Assembly: GCF_045689235.1 (NCBI RefSeq)
Contig: NZ_CP136864.1
Span: 1,054,001 to 1,118,000, forward strand
DNA length: 64,000 nucleotides
Direction: 5' to 3'
DNA from: Congregibacter variabilis
GTDB taxonomy: Bacteria > Pseudomonadota > Gammaproteobacteria > Pseudomonadales > Halieaceae
Shown here: positions 36,624-44,290 of the stretch, piece after piece
Numbering within the stretch: the first letter of the stretch is position 1
Layout: each line of letters starts with the position of its first letter
Made by a program: the position numbers and the translations under genes
The notes under the pieces: generated by a model
The model's database searches: none
Told to the model about the DNA's origin: nothing
What the model saw: the letters and a program-made list of their open reading frames with translations, nothing else

Positions 36624-37481
36624 CTACGTCCTATCTGCGATAATCGCCATCATTCTTTGCGCCGTTTCATGACCTGAATTCTGGTTCTGCCCCGTAACAA
36701 AACGCTGCTCATCATCAACCACCACATGGGTCGCAAAAAAGTCGCGAAAGGCGGTTTTACTCTCGTAGATAGCCCCAGCCTTTCGCAGCTCCGTCTCCGG
36801 ATGCAAGGGTGTAATTGCAATACCGAGCTCTTCCACTTGCTTATCTGAAACCCCTGTCATTCGACGCCCTGCGATGAGGGTATTGCCTTGAAGATCCTTA
36901 GCATTGATCAATCCGAGAACACCGTGACATACACCCCCGATGACCGGCGTCTTCTGCGCGTAATACGCCTGGGATATTTTGTTTGCCAACACGCTTGAGT
37001 AGCCAAGATCATAAGCCGCTCCCCAACCCCCTGCCATAAAAATAATGTCATAGACAGTAAAGTCCACATCGTCTATGCGTAATGAATTCTTTACCTTGGC
37101 CTGTAAAATCGGATCCTGCAAAAACCGCTCGTCCTCGGGCGTCTTGATCATATACAGAAGGGTCTGAGGATCTACGGGAATCTCACCACCTTTCACACTT
37201 GCGACATCAACTCTCATACCCGCGTCCAAAAAGTTGTAGTACGGGTGCGTCATTTCTGAAGCCATCACCCCCGAGGGCTTTCCGTCGCTTTCGCCGGGAG
37301 CAGACAACACGCCGTGGCTCGTGGTGATCACCAGAGCACGTTTGGCAGAAGAAAGCTGTGCTGTTTCGCCAGTGTACTTGGGATGCAGACCTGCCTTGTG
37401 CAAAATAGTCGGCAGCGCCAAAGCAAATATGCCCGCCAGAACAGCTATCACTGCCAGGGCCGTCAAAAGCCTTTTATTCAT
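36624..37481 (-). CDS. DJ-1/PfpI-family protein (type 1 glutamine amidotransferase-like), membrane-anchored
   Basis: A 285-residue protein with an N-terminal helix (LLTALAVIAVLAGIFALAL) that would hold it at the periplasmic face or act as a signal peptide. The domain has 'RALVITTSHGVLSAPGE' at the start, a core 'YDIIFMAGGWGAAYDLG' and the nucleophile elbow 'VIGGVCHGVLGLIN' with C185-H186, as in Hsp31/YDR533C-type glyoxalases and chaperones. 'VTGQNQNSGHETAQRMM' near the end is also typical. It lies between two sulfatase genes on the same strand. The function (methylglyoxal detoxification, chaperone or amidase) is not decided by the sequence. Confidence 0.85.
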   Translation of the reverse strand: MNKRLLTALAVIAVLAGIFALALPTILHKAGLHPKYTGETAQLSSAKRALVITTSHGVLSAPGESDGKPSGVMASEMTHPYYNFLDAGMRVDVASVKGGEIPVDPQTLLYMIKTPEDERFLQDPILQAKVKNSLRIDDVDFTVYDIIFMAGGWGAAYDLGYSSVLANKISQAYYAQKTPVIGGVCHGVLGLINAKDLQGNTLIAGRRMTGVSDKQVEELGIAITPLHPETELRKAGAIYESKTAFRDFFATHVVVDDEQRFVTGQNQNSGHETAQRMMAIIADRT

Positions 37482-37559
37482 TGAATGGTGATTCCTCTAA
37501 TGGGATCTGAAAGGTGGTTCATCGCTTATGCGGATCCTCACAGGGCGTGACCCAAGTTA

Positions 37560-39233
37560 TTAATTAGGCCAGTAAATGTACTCATCGCCCTCTTTGAAAG
37601 TCTCGGCTAGCGTCTTATCAACCGCTACCGGCAACTCTGCAACGAAGGGATACAATGGGGCTCTCGCTGATGCCTGATGTTTATCTAGCAGTGCCTCGAG
37701 TTCGGCCAATTTCTCGGGATGAGATCCAGCCAGGTTGCGCCACTCGCTGGGGTCGTCGGCCAAGTTGTAGAGCCAGTTTTTCGCAGGGCTCTCAGAGACC
37801 TGAAGTTTCCAGTCGCCATGACGCACTGCGCGGTAATAACCGCTTTGCCAAAACAGGGTTTCACGGGACCAACTTTCGGAGCCATCTCGCGTTGCAAGTG
37901 GCAAAAGACTCAACCCATCAATAGGCACGCCCGGAGGAGTATCGGCCTGTGCCGCAGCTGCAATGGTTGGCATCACATCAATATGCGCAACCGGCTTGTC
38001 CACCAAAGTTCCCCCAGAAATGCGCGCGGGCCATTTGACCAGCATTGGCACACGCAGGCCTCCCTCGAAGTTCGTTAGCTTCCATCCGCGATAAGGCGCA
38101 TTAATCTCCGGTAGACCAACATATCCTGCTCCACCGTTGTCGCTGCTAAACACCAGCATCGTGTTTTCAGCCAGTCCCTGCTCTTCCAGTGTGGCCATTA
38201 TTCGGCCAACGCTTCGATCCAGGGCACGAATCATAGCCGCATAGACCCGCAGACGATGTGGCTGAATATCGCCCACAGCGTCGTAGTCTTCTCGGGTTGC
38301 CTGCAAAGGTGTATGAGCGCCCCAGTGAGCAAGGTACAAAAAAAACGGACGGTTGCGGTTCGCTTTGATGACCTTGATCGACTCATCGGTCCAGTAGTCC
38401 GTGAGGTAGCCACCGGGCTCAAAACGATCATCACCTGCATTGTTGTATGAGGCCGCGTAGTTCAGCCGAGCCCACAAAAATTGGTCGATAGGATCAAAAT
38501 CCAAGCGGGCATTGACTACATTAGGATCGTCTTCGGGTAAGTAGAGGCCGCTGGCCATCAACAGGCTCTCGTCAAAACCCTGATCATTGGGTCTGGAGCC
38601 CTCTGCCCTGCCTAGATGCCACTTACCAATATGCGCCGTGTGATAACCCTTTTCCCTAAGAACTTCCGCCACGGTAATCTCATCACCCGGCAGGCCCTGC
38701 AGCTCATAGGGCAGTGCCGCTTCGCTTGAGACTGCGTCAAAGCGTCCAGGCGGTAAGCCATTGCTCAAGCTGCGAGAGATCATTGAGACCATTGGCCCCA
38801 TACCCGCCGGCGTTGGCGTAAATTCGAAGCCGGTACGGGTAGGGTAACGACCTGTCATTATCATGGCCCGCGAAGGCGCGCAGGTGGCGTTGCCCGCATA
38901 AGCCTGGGTAAAAATCGCCCCCTGGGCCGCAAGCTGATCAATATTAGGTGTTTGCACCCGGCCGCCCGCAACGCCACCACCGAAAGTAGAGATGTCGTTG
39001 ATGCCCAGATCGTCAGCAAGGATCAGAATAATGTTGGGAGGACGTTCCGTCGCCGAATTCATCGGCACCGCCGGCCCCTGGTCCCAGGCGATAACGCGGT
39101 TTGCGCCCACCACATACTCCCCGCTGGATCTGTATTTCACCAGAGCCAACATCAGGTCGATGCGATTGATCCAGGCGACCACAACAGCGACGAGCACTAC
39201 GCCGAAAAAGGTGATTACAGCTTTCTTTATCAT
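37560..39233 (-). CDS. sulfatase (formylglycine-type arylsulfatase), copy 2
   Basis: A 557-residue protein from the ATG at 39233, with AAGGAG upstream; earlier in-frame starts lack such a site. An N-terminal helix (VITFFGVVLVAVVVAWI) is followed by 'NIILILADDLGINDISTFGGG' (metal aspartates), C118 in 'ATCAPSRAMIMTGRYPTRTG' (formylglycine site), 'HIGKWHLGRAEGS' and 'VFSSDNGGAGY'. It differs clearly from copy 1, so it is a distinct paralogue. Its promoter carries a perfect 17-bp palindrome at 39291. The tetR gene lies just upstream on the same strand and could control it. Confidence 0.93.
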   Translation of the reverse strand: MIKKAVITFFGVVLVAVVVAWINRIDLMLALVKYRSSGEYVVGANRVIAWDQGPAVPMNSATERPPNIILILADDLGINDISTFGGGVAGGRVQTPNIDQLAAQGAIFTQAYAGNATCAPSRAMIMTGRYPTRTGFEFTPTPAGMGPMVSMISRSLSNGLPPGRFDAVSSEAALPYELQGLPGDEITVAEVLREKGYHTAHIGKWHLGRAEGSRPNDQGFDESLLMASGLYLPEDDPNVVNARLDFDPIDQFLWARLNYAASYNNAGDDRFEPGGYLTDYWTDESIKVIKANRNRPFFLYLAHWGAHTPLQATREDYDAVGDIQPHRLRVYAAMIRALDRSVGRIMATLEEQGLAENTMLVFSSDNGGAGYVGLPEINAPYRGWKLTNFEGGLRVPMLVKWPARISGGTLVDKPVAHIDVMPTIAAAAQADTPPGVPIDGLSLLPLATRDGSESWSRETLFWQSGYYRAVRHGDWKLQVSESPAKNWLYNLADDPSEWRNLAGSHPEKLAELEALLDKHQASARAPLYPFVAELPVAVDKTLAETFKEGDEYIYWPN

Positions 39234-39290
39234 GCGGACCACTCCTTTAAGAAGCCAGCACAGCTTGGGCATCTTGAACGAACCACTAAT

Positions 39291-39307
39291 TGGCATAAAT
39301 AATGCCA
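39291..39307. promoter_or_regulatory. 17-bp perfect palindrome upstream of sulfatase 2
   Basis: TGGCATAAATAATGCCA (TGGCAT-N5-ATGCCA) lies 58 bases before the sulfatase-2 start and 54 bases after the tetR stop. It is a candidate TetR operator. Confidence 0.55.
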
Positions 39308-39360
39308 TAAAAAGTGATGCCAGAGCAACCAGAGTGCAGAGGGTCAGCTTGCCAGGGACT

Positions 39361-39969
39361 CTACTGCTGCATTAAGCGTTCTACCATGTTCACAACGACC
39401 TCGATCGATTGCTTCTTGCTAAGGCCCTGCTGATTGCGCAGCCGGAGCCACATTTCGGCAGAAGCCACCGCATCAACAGCCTCGCGCTCAGCCGCGCCTA
39501 ACTCTTTAAGCTCGGGCAGCCAATCCTTCAGATCCTTACGCAAATTACGCTGATAATGTGCGTATCGCTTACGGAGCATCTCGTAGCGCCAGCTCTGCGC
39601 AGCCGTAGTCAGGATGATATTCTTTTGGTCTTCATATCCAGCAGCTCGACGCTCCACCGCGTGCAAAACCCTCTCCGCCAGCGAACCATTACGATCACCG
39701 CCTACAAACAAGGCTTTCACGTGCTCTCGTCCCTCAGCATCAACCGCCTCAAACAAGGACTCCATGTCAGCGAAATGCCGGAAGAATGAACGGATTCCCA
39801 CACCCGCTCGCTCGGAAATCTGCTGAGCCGTAGGCACCAACACGCCCTCCTCTATCAGTTCCAGGCTCGCACTAATAATCGCGTGACGGCTCCGCTCACT
39901 GCGCTTACGACGACCATCCGTGGAAGATTTCAAGGGAGCAAGCTTGTTTTTTTTAGCGCTCGTTTTCAA
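39361..39969 (-). CDS. TetR-family transcriptional regulator
   Basis: A 202-residue repressor. Residues about 24-72 are the TetR_N domain ('RHAIISASLELIEEGVLVPTAQQISERAGVGIRSFFRHFADMESLFEAV'), preceded by a basic Lys/Arg-rich tail; the C-terminal ligand domain is all-helical. It sits upstream of sulfatase 2 on the same strand, and the palindrome at 39291 lies between them. It therefore probably regulates the sulfatase cluster. The effector is unknown. No similar palindrome is visible before its own start. Confidence 0.9.
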   Translation of the reverse strand: MKTSAKKNKLAPLKSSTDGRRKRSERSRHAIISASLELIEEGVLVPTAQQISERAGVGIRSFFRHFADMESLFEAVDAEGREHVKALFVGGDRNGSLAERVLHAVERRAAGYEDQKNIILTTAAQSWRYEMLRKRYAHYQRNLRKDLKDWLPELKELGAAEREAVDAVASAEMWLRLRNQQGLSKKQSIEVVVNMVERLMQQ

Positions 39970-40073
39970 AAAGGCTCCGCTTAATGTACTGCATCAGAGT
40001 TCGCAATTTTAACATAGGCGTGCCGATGGATAGCGGTGAACTGTGTCGATGCATCTACATTCCAACATTACAT

Positions 40074-40535
40074 TCAAGCCGAGAGATCCAACGACATAAA
40101 CACGCTATGGGGGTCTTCTGTGTAATTCGCAAACGGGGCACAGTATCGAAAGCCAAAGCTTTTGTAGAGAACCCGCGCAGGCTCAAAAAACTCCATAGAG
40201 CCGGTCTCCAGGCTGACCCGCTGGTAACCACGAGAGACGGCCTCCTCCAACATATGACTCAGTAACTGCGAGGCCAAGCCCTGCCCCCTTCGCGCGGTAG
40301 ACACGCGCATGGACTTTACTTCTGCATGGGCGTCATCAAGATACTTCAGTGCACCACAGGCGACTAAGACCTGCTCGTCCCACATAGACCAAAAAGAAAC
40401 CTGAGGACTCTTCAATCCTGCCAAATCAAGAGCGTGCTTACTTTCCGGCGGCGACACCGATCGCATATCCTCAAGGTGTTCCTCGAGGAAAGCCTCAATC
40501 CTGGGATCTGACAAATCATCCAGTCTTATCTCCAC
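40074..40535 (-). CDS. GNAT-family N-acetyltransferase
   Basis: A 153-residue acetyl-CoA-dependent transferase. The core is 'VACGALKYLDDAHAEVKSMRVSTARRGQGLASQLLSHMLEEA', with the R-R-G-Q-G-L-A acetyl-CoA pyrophosphate loop, and 'VSLETGSMEFFEPARVLYKSFGF' in motif B. Size and pattern resemble the YsnE/PaiA-like and ElaA-like small GNATs, but the acceptor cannot be named. It stands alone, 105 bases after the TetR start on the same strand. Confidence 0.9.
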   Translation of the reverse strand: MEIRLDDLSDPRIEAFLEEHLEDMRSVSPPESKHALDLAGLKSPQVSFWSMWDEQVLVACGALKYLDDAHAEVKSMRVSTARRGQGLASQLLSHMLEEAVSRGYQRVSLETGSMEFFEPARVLYKSFGFRYCAPFANYTEDPHSVFMSLDLSA

Positions 40536-40576
40536 TTACTTGCCACTCGCCTTAGCCACGAGACAGATGCGAATTG

Positions 40577-40960
40577 CTACGCACGTACTCGCGCCGTCAC
40601 TTCGATCTCCAGTTTCATTTTCTCGTCCAGAAGCCCCGCTTCAAACATCGTTGCAGCAGGCCTCACCGCACCCAGGTACTTCTGTAGTACCGGCCAACAG
40701 GGCTCAAAATCATGCTTGTTGGGAAAAATGTAATGAACTCGTACAACGTCGTGTAAGCTGCTGCCAGCCTCTGCAAGTGCCTGTTCGATATTCATAAAAC
40801 ACTGCTCGGCCTGGACAAGGACATCGTCCGAAATGCTCATTGTCTGGTAATCGTAGCCGGTGGTACCCGATACGAAAACGTAATCGCCGTCAATTACGGC
40901 GCGGGAATAGCCTATCTTTGACTCAAATTCAGAGCCGCTGGAAACATAAGTCCGGCCCAT
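40577..40960 (-). CDS. RidA family protein (YjgF/YER057c/UK114)
   Basis: About 127 residues from the ATG at 40960, which has a GGGGG site a few bases upstream; the open frame begins at 41008. It shows 'GYSRAVIDGDYVFVSGTTGYD', 'QAEQCFMNIEQALAEAGSSLHDVVRVHYIF' and 'RPAATMFEAGLLDEKMKLEIEVTARV', with the Arg that binds the carboxylate of imine substrates and the terminal Glu. Members hydrolyse 2-aminoacrylate-type imines or related compounds. The length fits the family with this start. Confidence 0.9.
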   Translation of the reverse strand: MGRTYVSSGSEFESKIGYSRAVIDGDYVFVSGTTGYDYQTMSISDDVLVQAEQCFMNIEQALAEAGSSLHDVVRVHYIFPNKHDFEPCWPVLQKYLGAVRPAATMFEAGLLDEKMKLEIEVTARVRA

Positions 40961-41119
40961 ATCGACCCCCGATGTCATTGCAAAATTTAGTGGCGGTTTG
41001 CTGCTCAATCATTTTGCACCATCGCGACACCTGAACAAAGCAGATGCGCTCAGCTACCGCTTGCTTGAAACGCTCTTTTCCACTCTAATCATTTTTTTAC
41101 TATGGAACGACCGACCATC

Positions 41120-41602
41120 ATGATCATCGAACGTGACACTGTAGTGACCTTTCACTACACCCTGCTCAGTGCAGAGAACGAGCAACTGGAGACATCCCAG
41201 GGCGGCGAGCCAAGCGTCTACCTTCACGGCGCAAACAACATAATGCCCGGCCTGGAACGAAGCATGGCCGGTAAAACCGAGGGCGATGTTTTTACAGTCA
41301 GTCTTGAGGCGGCGGACGCCTATGGCGAGCGCGACCCCCAGCGGCAGCAACGCATTCCGGTAAAGCACTTAATCCATAAAGGCCGGCTTCGCCCAGGCAT
41401 GGTGGTACAGGTAAGTACGGAGCAAGGCCAACGCCCGGCGACCGTCATCAAAGTGGGGAAGTTCAGCGCTGACCTGGATACCAATCATCCACTTGCAGGG
41501 CAGAACTTAGTCTTTGATATAGAAATCATAGGAGTTAGAGAGGCTTCCAGCGAAGAAGTCGCGCATCGGCATGTTCATGGGCCGGGCGGGCACCAGCACT
41601 GA
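41120..41602 (+). CDS. FKBP-type peptidyl-prolyl isomerase, SlyD-like
   Basis: A 160-residue protein from the ATG at 41120 (a further ATG at 41102 has no ribosome site). The FKBP halves 'IIERDTVVTFHYTLLSAENEQLETS' and 'VYLHGANNIMPGLERSMAGKTEGDVFTVSLEAADAYGERDP' flank an IF (chaperone) insert, and 'DTNHPLAGQNLVFDIEIIGVREASSEE' closes the fold. A short His-rich tail ('HRHVHGPGGHQH') resembles a reduced SlyD metal-binding tail. It acts as a proline isomerase, chaperone and possibly nickel carrier. It is convergent with the transglutaminase-like gene. Confidence 0.9.
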   Translation: MIIERDTVVTFHYTLLSAENEQLETSQGGEPSVYLHGANNIMPGLERSMAGKTEGDVFTVSLEAADAYGERDPQRQQRIPVKHLIHKGRLRPGMVVQVSTEQGQRPATVIKVGKFSADLDTNHPLAGQNLVFDIEIIGVREASSEEVAHRHVHGPGGHQH

Positions 41603-41620
41603 GGCTTCGCTTAACCGCAC

Positions 41621-42400
41621 TCACTCATTCACGGTGACTCGCACCGATTGATTCTGGAACATGATGGGTCCAAAACTCGAAAGGAACGACACTTCGGCGG
41701 CGTCCAGCCCGACACCAATGCGCGCTATTTGATTAGAGGCTGCCATTCCCGTGGCATCGACCAGATGCCAGGTATTATCCAGATACACCTCTGCAACCGC
41801 ATGAAAGTCCTGTGGAGTGACATAAGGCGCATAGGCACTGACGAAGCGAGCAGGGATAGAGGAAGCTCGCGCTAGTGCGATGAGAACATGGGCGAAGTCA
41901 CGACACACCCCCTGACGATGCACAAAGGTATCTACCGCCGTGGTCTGGCCATTACTCGCCTCCGAGGAATAGCGAAAATTCTCGAAGATCCAATCGCGGA
42001 TCCGCACAATGCGTTCACCACCACCACTATCCCCAAATTCCGATTCCACAAAACTTTGCAGTTCATCGGATTGGCAATAGCGCGACGGCATAAGATAACG
42101 AAGGGCATCATTGGGAAGCCTATGGGGAGCCACTGCACAGAGCGGTTGAATATCTAACAAGGGGCGATCGATATCGATGCAGGCCTTGTAGTGACACTCA
42201 AAGTCTTTATTAATGTGCAAAAGTCGGCGCTCTCCAAACCGTTCTTCACCCAGAACAGACGAGCTGTACAGAGAATCGCTTAACAGCACTTCTTCGCTGA
42301 TGACTCGCTGGTCAGCAAAGCTGGGCACGGTAATTTGCAGAATAATATCTGTCTCGGCCTGTACAGCGTAGTGCAAGTGAACAGCGATCTGGAGTATCAC
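41621..42400 (-). CDS. transglutaminase-like (papain-fold) domain protein
   Basis: A 259-residue protein with a GTG start at 42400; AAGGAAGG lies upstream. The catalytic triad is visible: Cys in 'RQGVCRDFAHVLIALARASSIPARFVSAYAPY', His in 'DFHAVAEVYLDNTWHLVDAT' and Asp in the same strand. An N-terminal beta domain precedes it. These bacterial transglutaminase-like proteins cleave or link peptides, or act in polyglutamate and peptidoglycan-linked contexts; the substrate is unknown. There is no signal peptide, so the protein is probably cytosolic. Confidence 0.87.
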   Translation of the reverse strand: MILQIAVHLHYAVQAETDIILQITVPSFADQRVISEEVLLSDSLYSSSVLGEERFGERRLLHINKDFECHYKACIDIDRPLLDIQPLCAVAPHRLPNDALRYLMPSRYCQSDELQSFVESEFGDSGGGERIVRIRDWIFENFRYSSEASNGQTTAVDTFVHRQGVCRDFAHVLIALARASSIPARFVSAYAPYVTPQDFHAVAEVYLDNTWHLVDATGMAASNQIARIGVGLDAAEVSFLSSFGPIMFQNQSVRVTVNE

Positions 42401-42511
42401 GGGGAGCCTTCCTTGTCAGGTATACCTTAACGGCCATGAGTATGGCGTTAATTGGCCCCTACAGCGAATAATGTTTGTCCTGACTTGATCGCCCCCGCAG
42501 ACACCAGGGCC

Positions 42512-44290
42512 TCAGAACAAATCCGGCGACCCATACTCTTCGGTTAGGGCTTCACGCACCGCCGCCTTCTCCCTGGGGACGTCCAGCGATGCACAGCGAC
42601 CATCCTGCCATTGTTGGTAGTCGCCATAAGCTGCATCCCCAACCGTCGTGACCAACTCCCACACGAGCATACATGTCTCTGTATCACTGAGCCTTGAGGG
42701 GGTACTGGCAACTTCGCTGAGCAAACCATCCAGACCCGGGCTATCCGTTACGATTCTCGGTTCATCTTCGCCCGAATCAAGCACCATAACGTCAGGAGTT
42801 CCTGAAGCAAACTTCGGCCAGGAAATACCCTTTACGCTACCCGGAGAACCGATCCGCGCGAACTGCCCCCAAGCGGCCATCATGATATCGGTCATCGCCT
42901 GAGCAGAACTTGTATCCGGGTACATATACTCCCCTACGGATCCATACATGGGCGCGCCCATAACAAAGGCGATTTCGCTGGCGTGCGCCGCACCAAGAAC
43001 CTTCGAAAACGGTACAAACCAATTGTCGGCCTGCTCATCCCAGTCAAACCGATAAGCATAGAGATCCTGGTAGCCTGCGGACTCCAGGCTTAGCAGCGGC
43101 GCATCCACGCCTCGCGCCTTCCAGCCACGCCCTCGCTGACTGATCCAGTACTTGAACAACTCGGGATCACGCACCCGAATTTTTGGCGGCAAGACTCCAA
43201 ACAATGAATTGGCGTCAACAAAATAGCGACTCAAGCCCAGCCATAAGCTCACCTCATCGCGGTTTGATCCTGCCATTACGGGCACGTTTTTAGCGTAGCG
43301 TGCGTCTCCCAGCGCGGCAATCAAGCCTTCCCGGGGGATCACCTGCCCGTCATTGACGATCAACGGCTCGGCATGATCTTTATAAATCGCAAAATACTCG
43401 CCAAGTAGCACTTCAGCTGAGGTGGCACGTAGCTCCTCTGAGGTAACGCTCGCGTTATCCATACCCAAGTTGGCCACAACTTCCCAGGAGCCCCGGCTAA
43501 GCTGCGGGTACTCTTTTTCTTCGTTATATGCCTGCTGTCGCGAGTAGCTTTGTAAGGTCGGTGACTGGGCAATAGCCTTGTGGAACAAACCCTCGGACAG
43601 AGGCGACGCAAGCATGCTGTAGACATTACGTCCTCCAGCGCTCTCTCCAAAGATAGTCACGTTGTCAGGGTCACCACCAAAGGTCGCAATATTGCGCTGG
43701 GTCCACTCAAGTGCAGCGATGATATCCAGGGTCCCATAATTACCACTGGCATCAAGGTCTTCGGCAGACTCCTTCAATGCAGGATGCGTAAACCACCCCA
43801 GGGGTCCCAAACGATAATTAATGGTAACCACCACAACTTTTTCTTTTGCGGCCAATGCAGAAAAATCATAGGTTCCTTTGTGACCTGAGGTGTTTGCCCC
43901 GCCGTGAATCCAAAACATCACGGGATAGCTTTGATTGCCGTAGTCAATGGGGGCCGTCACATCCAGGTAGAGGCAATCCTCGCTGCCGATAATACCTCCG
44001 GTGACGATCCCCGAGGTTTCCCCCGCCTCCTGGGGACACAAGATGGGACTTTTTGCGGCGCTTATCCTTTCTTCACTAACCGCCAGGCGCTGCGGCGCTC
44101 GCCAACGCAAGTCAGCTTCCGGCGGCTGAGCGTAGGGAATATCCAGCCAGCGCACCACCGGATGCTCACTGGCAACTCCAATAACACTTCCGCTTTCAGT
44201 AGATAGCTGCGTATGGACCAATTCCTGCGCAGGAGGCACAGAGCAGCCAATCAGCGTCGCCGCCAAAAGACTTAAGAACAGCGTTTTCAT
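42512..44290 (-). CDS. carboxylesterase type B, lipoprotein
   Basis: A 592-residue esterase. 'FLSLLAATLIGCSVP' is a lipobox signal, so it is a lipoprotein. The family's 'EDCLYLDVTAP', 'PVMFWIHGGANTSG' (oxyanion hole) and 'VTIFGESAGGRNVYSML' (nucleophile Ser) are all present; 'GSNRDEVSLWL' carries the acid and the 'HASEIAFVMG' segment the His. The ATG overlaps the stop of icd by four bases, so the gene is coupled to icd, which is unusual for an esterase. Its substrate is not known. Confidence 0.9.
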   Translation of the reverse strand: MKTLFLSLLAATLIGCSVPPAQELVHTQLSTESGSVIGVASEHPVVRWLDIPYAQPPEADLRWRAPQRLAVSEERISAAKSPILCPQEAGETSGIVTGGIIGSEDCLYLDVTAPIDYGNQSYPVMFWIHGGANTSGHKGTYDFSALAAKEKVVVVTINYRLGPLGWFTHPALKESAEDLDASGNYGTLDIIAALEWTQRNIATFGGDPDNVTIFGESAGGRNVYSMLASPLSEGLFHKAIAQSPTLQSYSRQQAYNEEKEYPQLSRGSWEVVANLGMDNASVTSEELRATSAEVLLGEYFAIYKDHAEPLIVNDGQVIPREGLIAALGDARYAKNVPVMAGSNRDEVSLWLGLSRYFVDANSLFGVLPPKIRVRDPELFKYWISQRGRGWKARGVDAPLLSLESAGYQDLYAYRFDWDEQADNWFVPFSKVLGAAHASEIAFVMGAPMYGSVGEYMYPDTSSAQAMTDIMMAAWGQFARIGSPGSVKGISWPKFASGTPDVMVLDSGEDEPRIVTDSPGLDGLLSEVASTPSRLSDTETCMLVWELVTTVGDAAYGDYQQWQDGRCASLDVPREKAAVREALTEEYGSPDLF

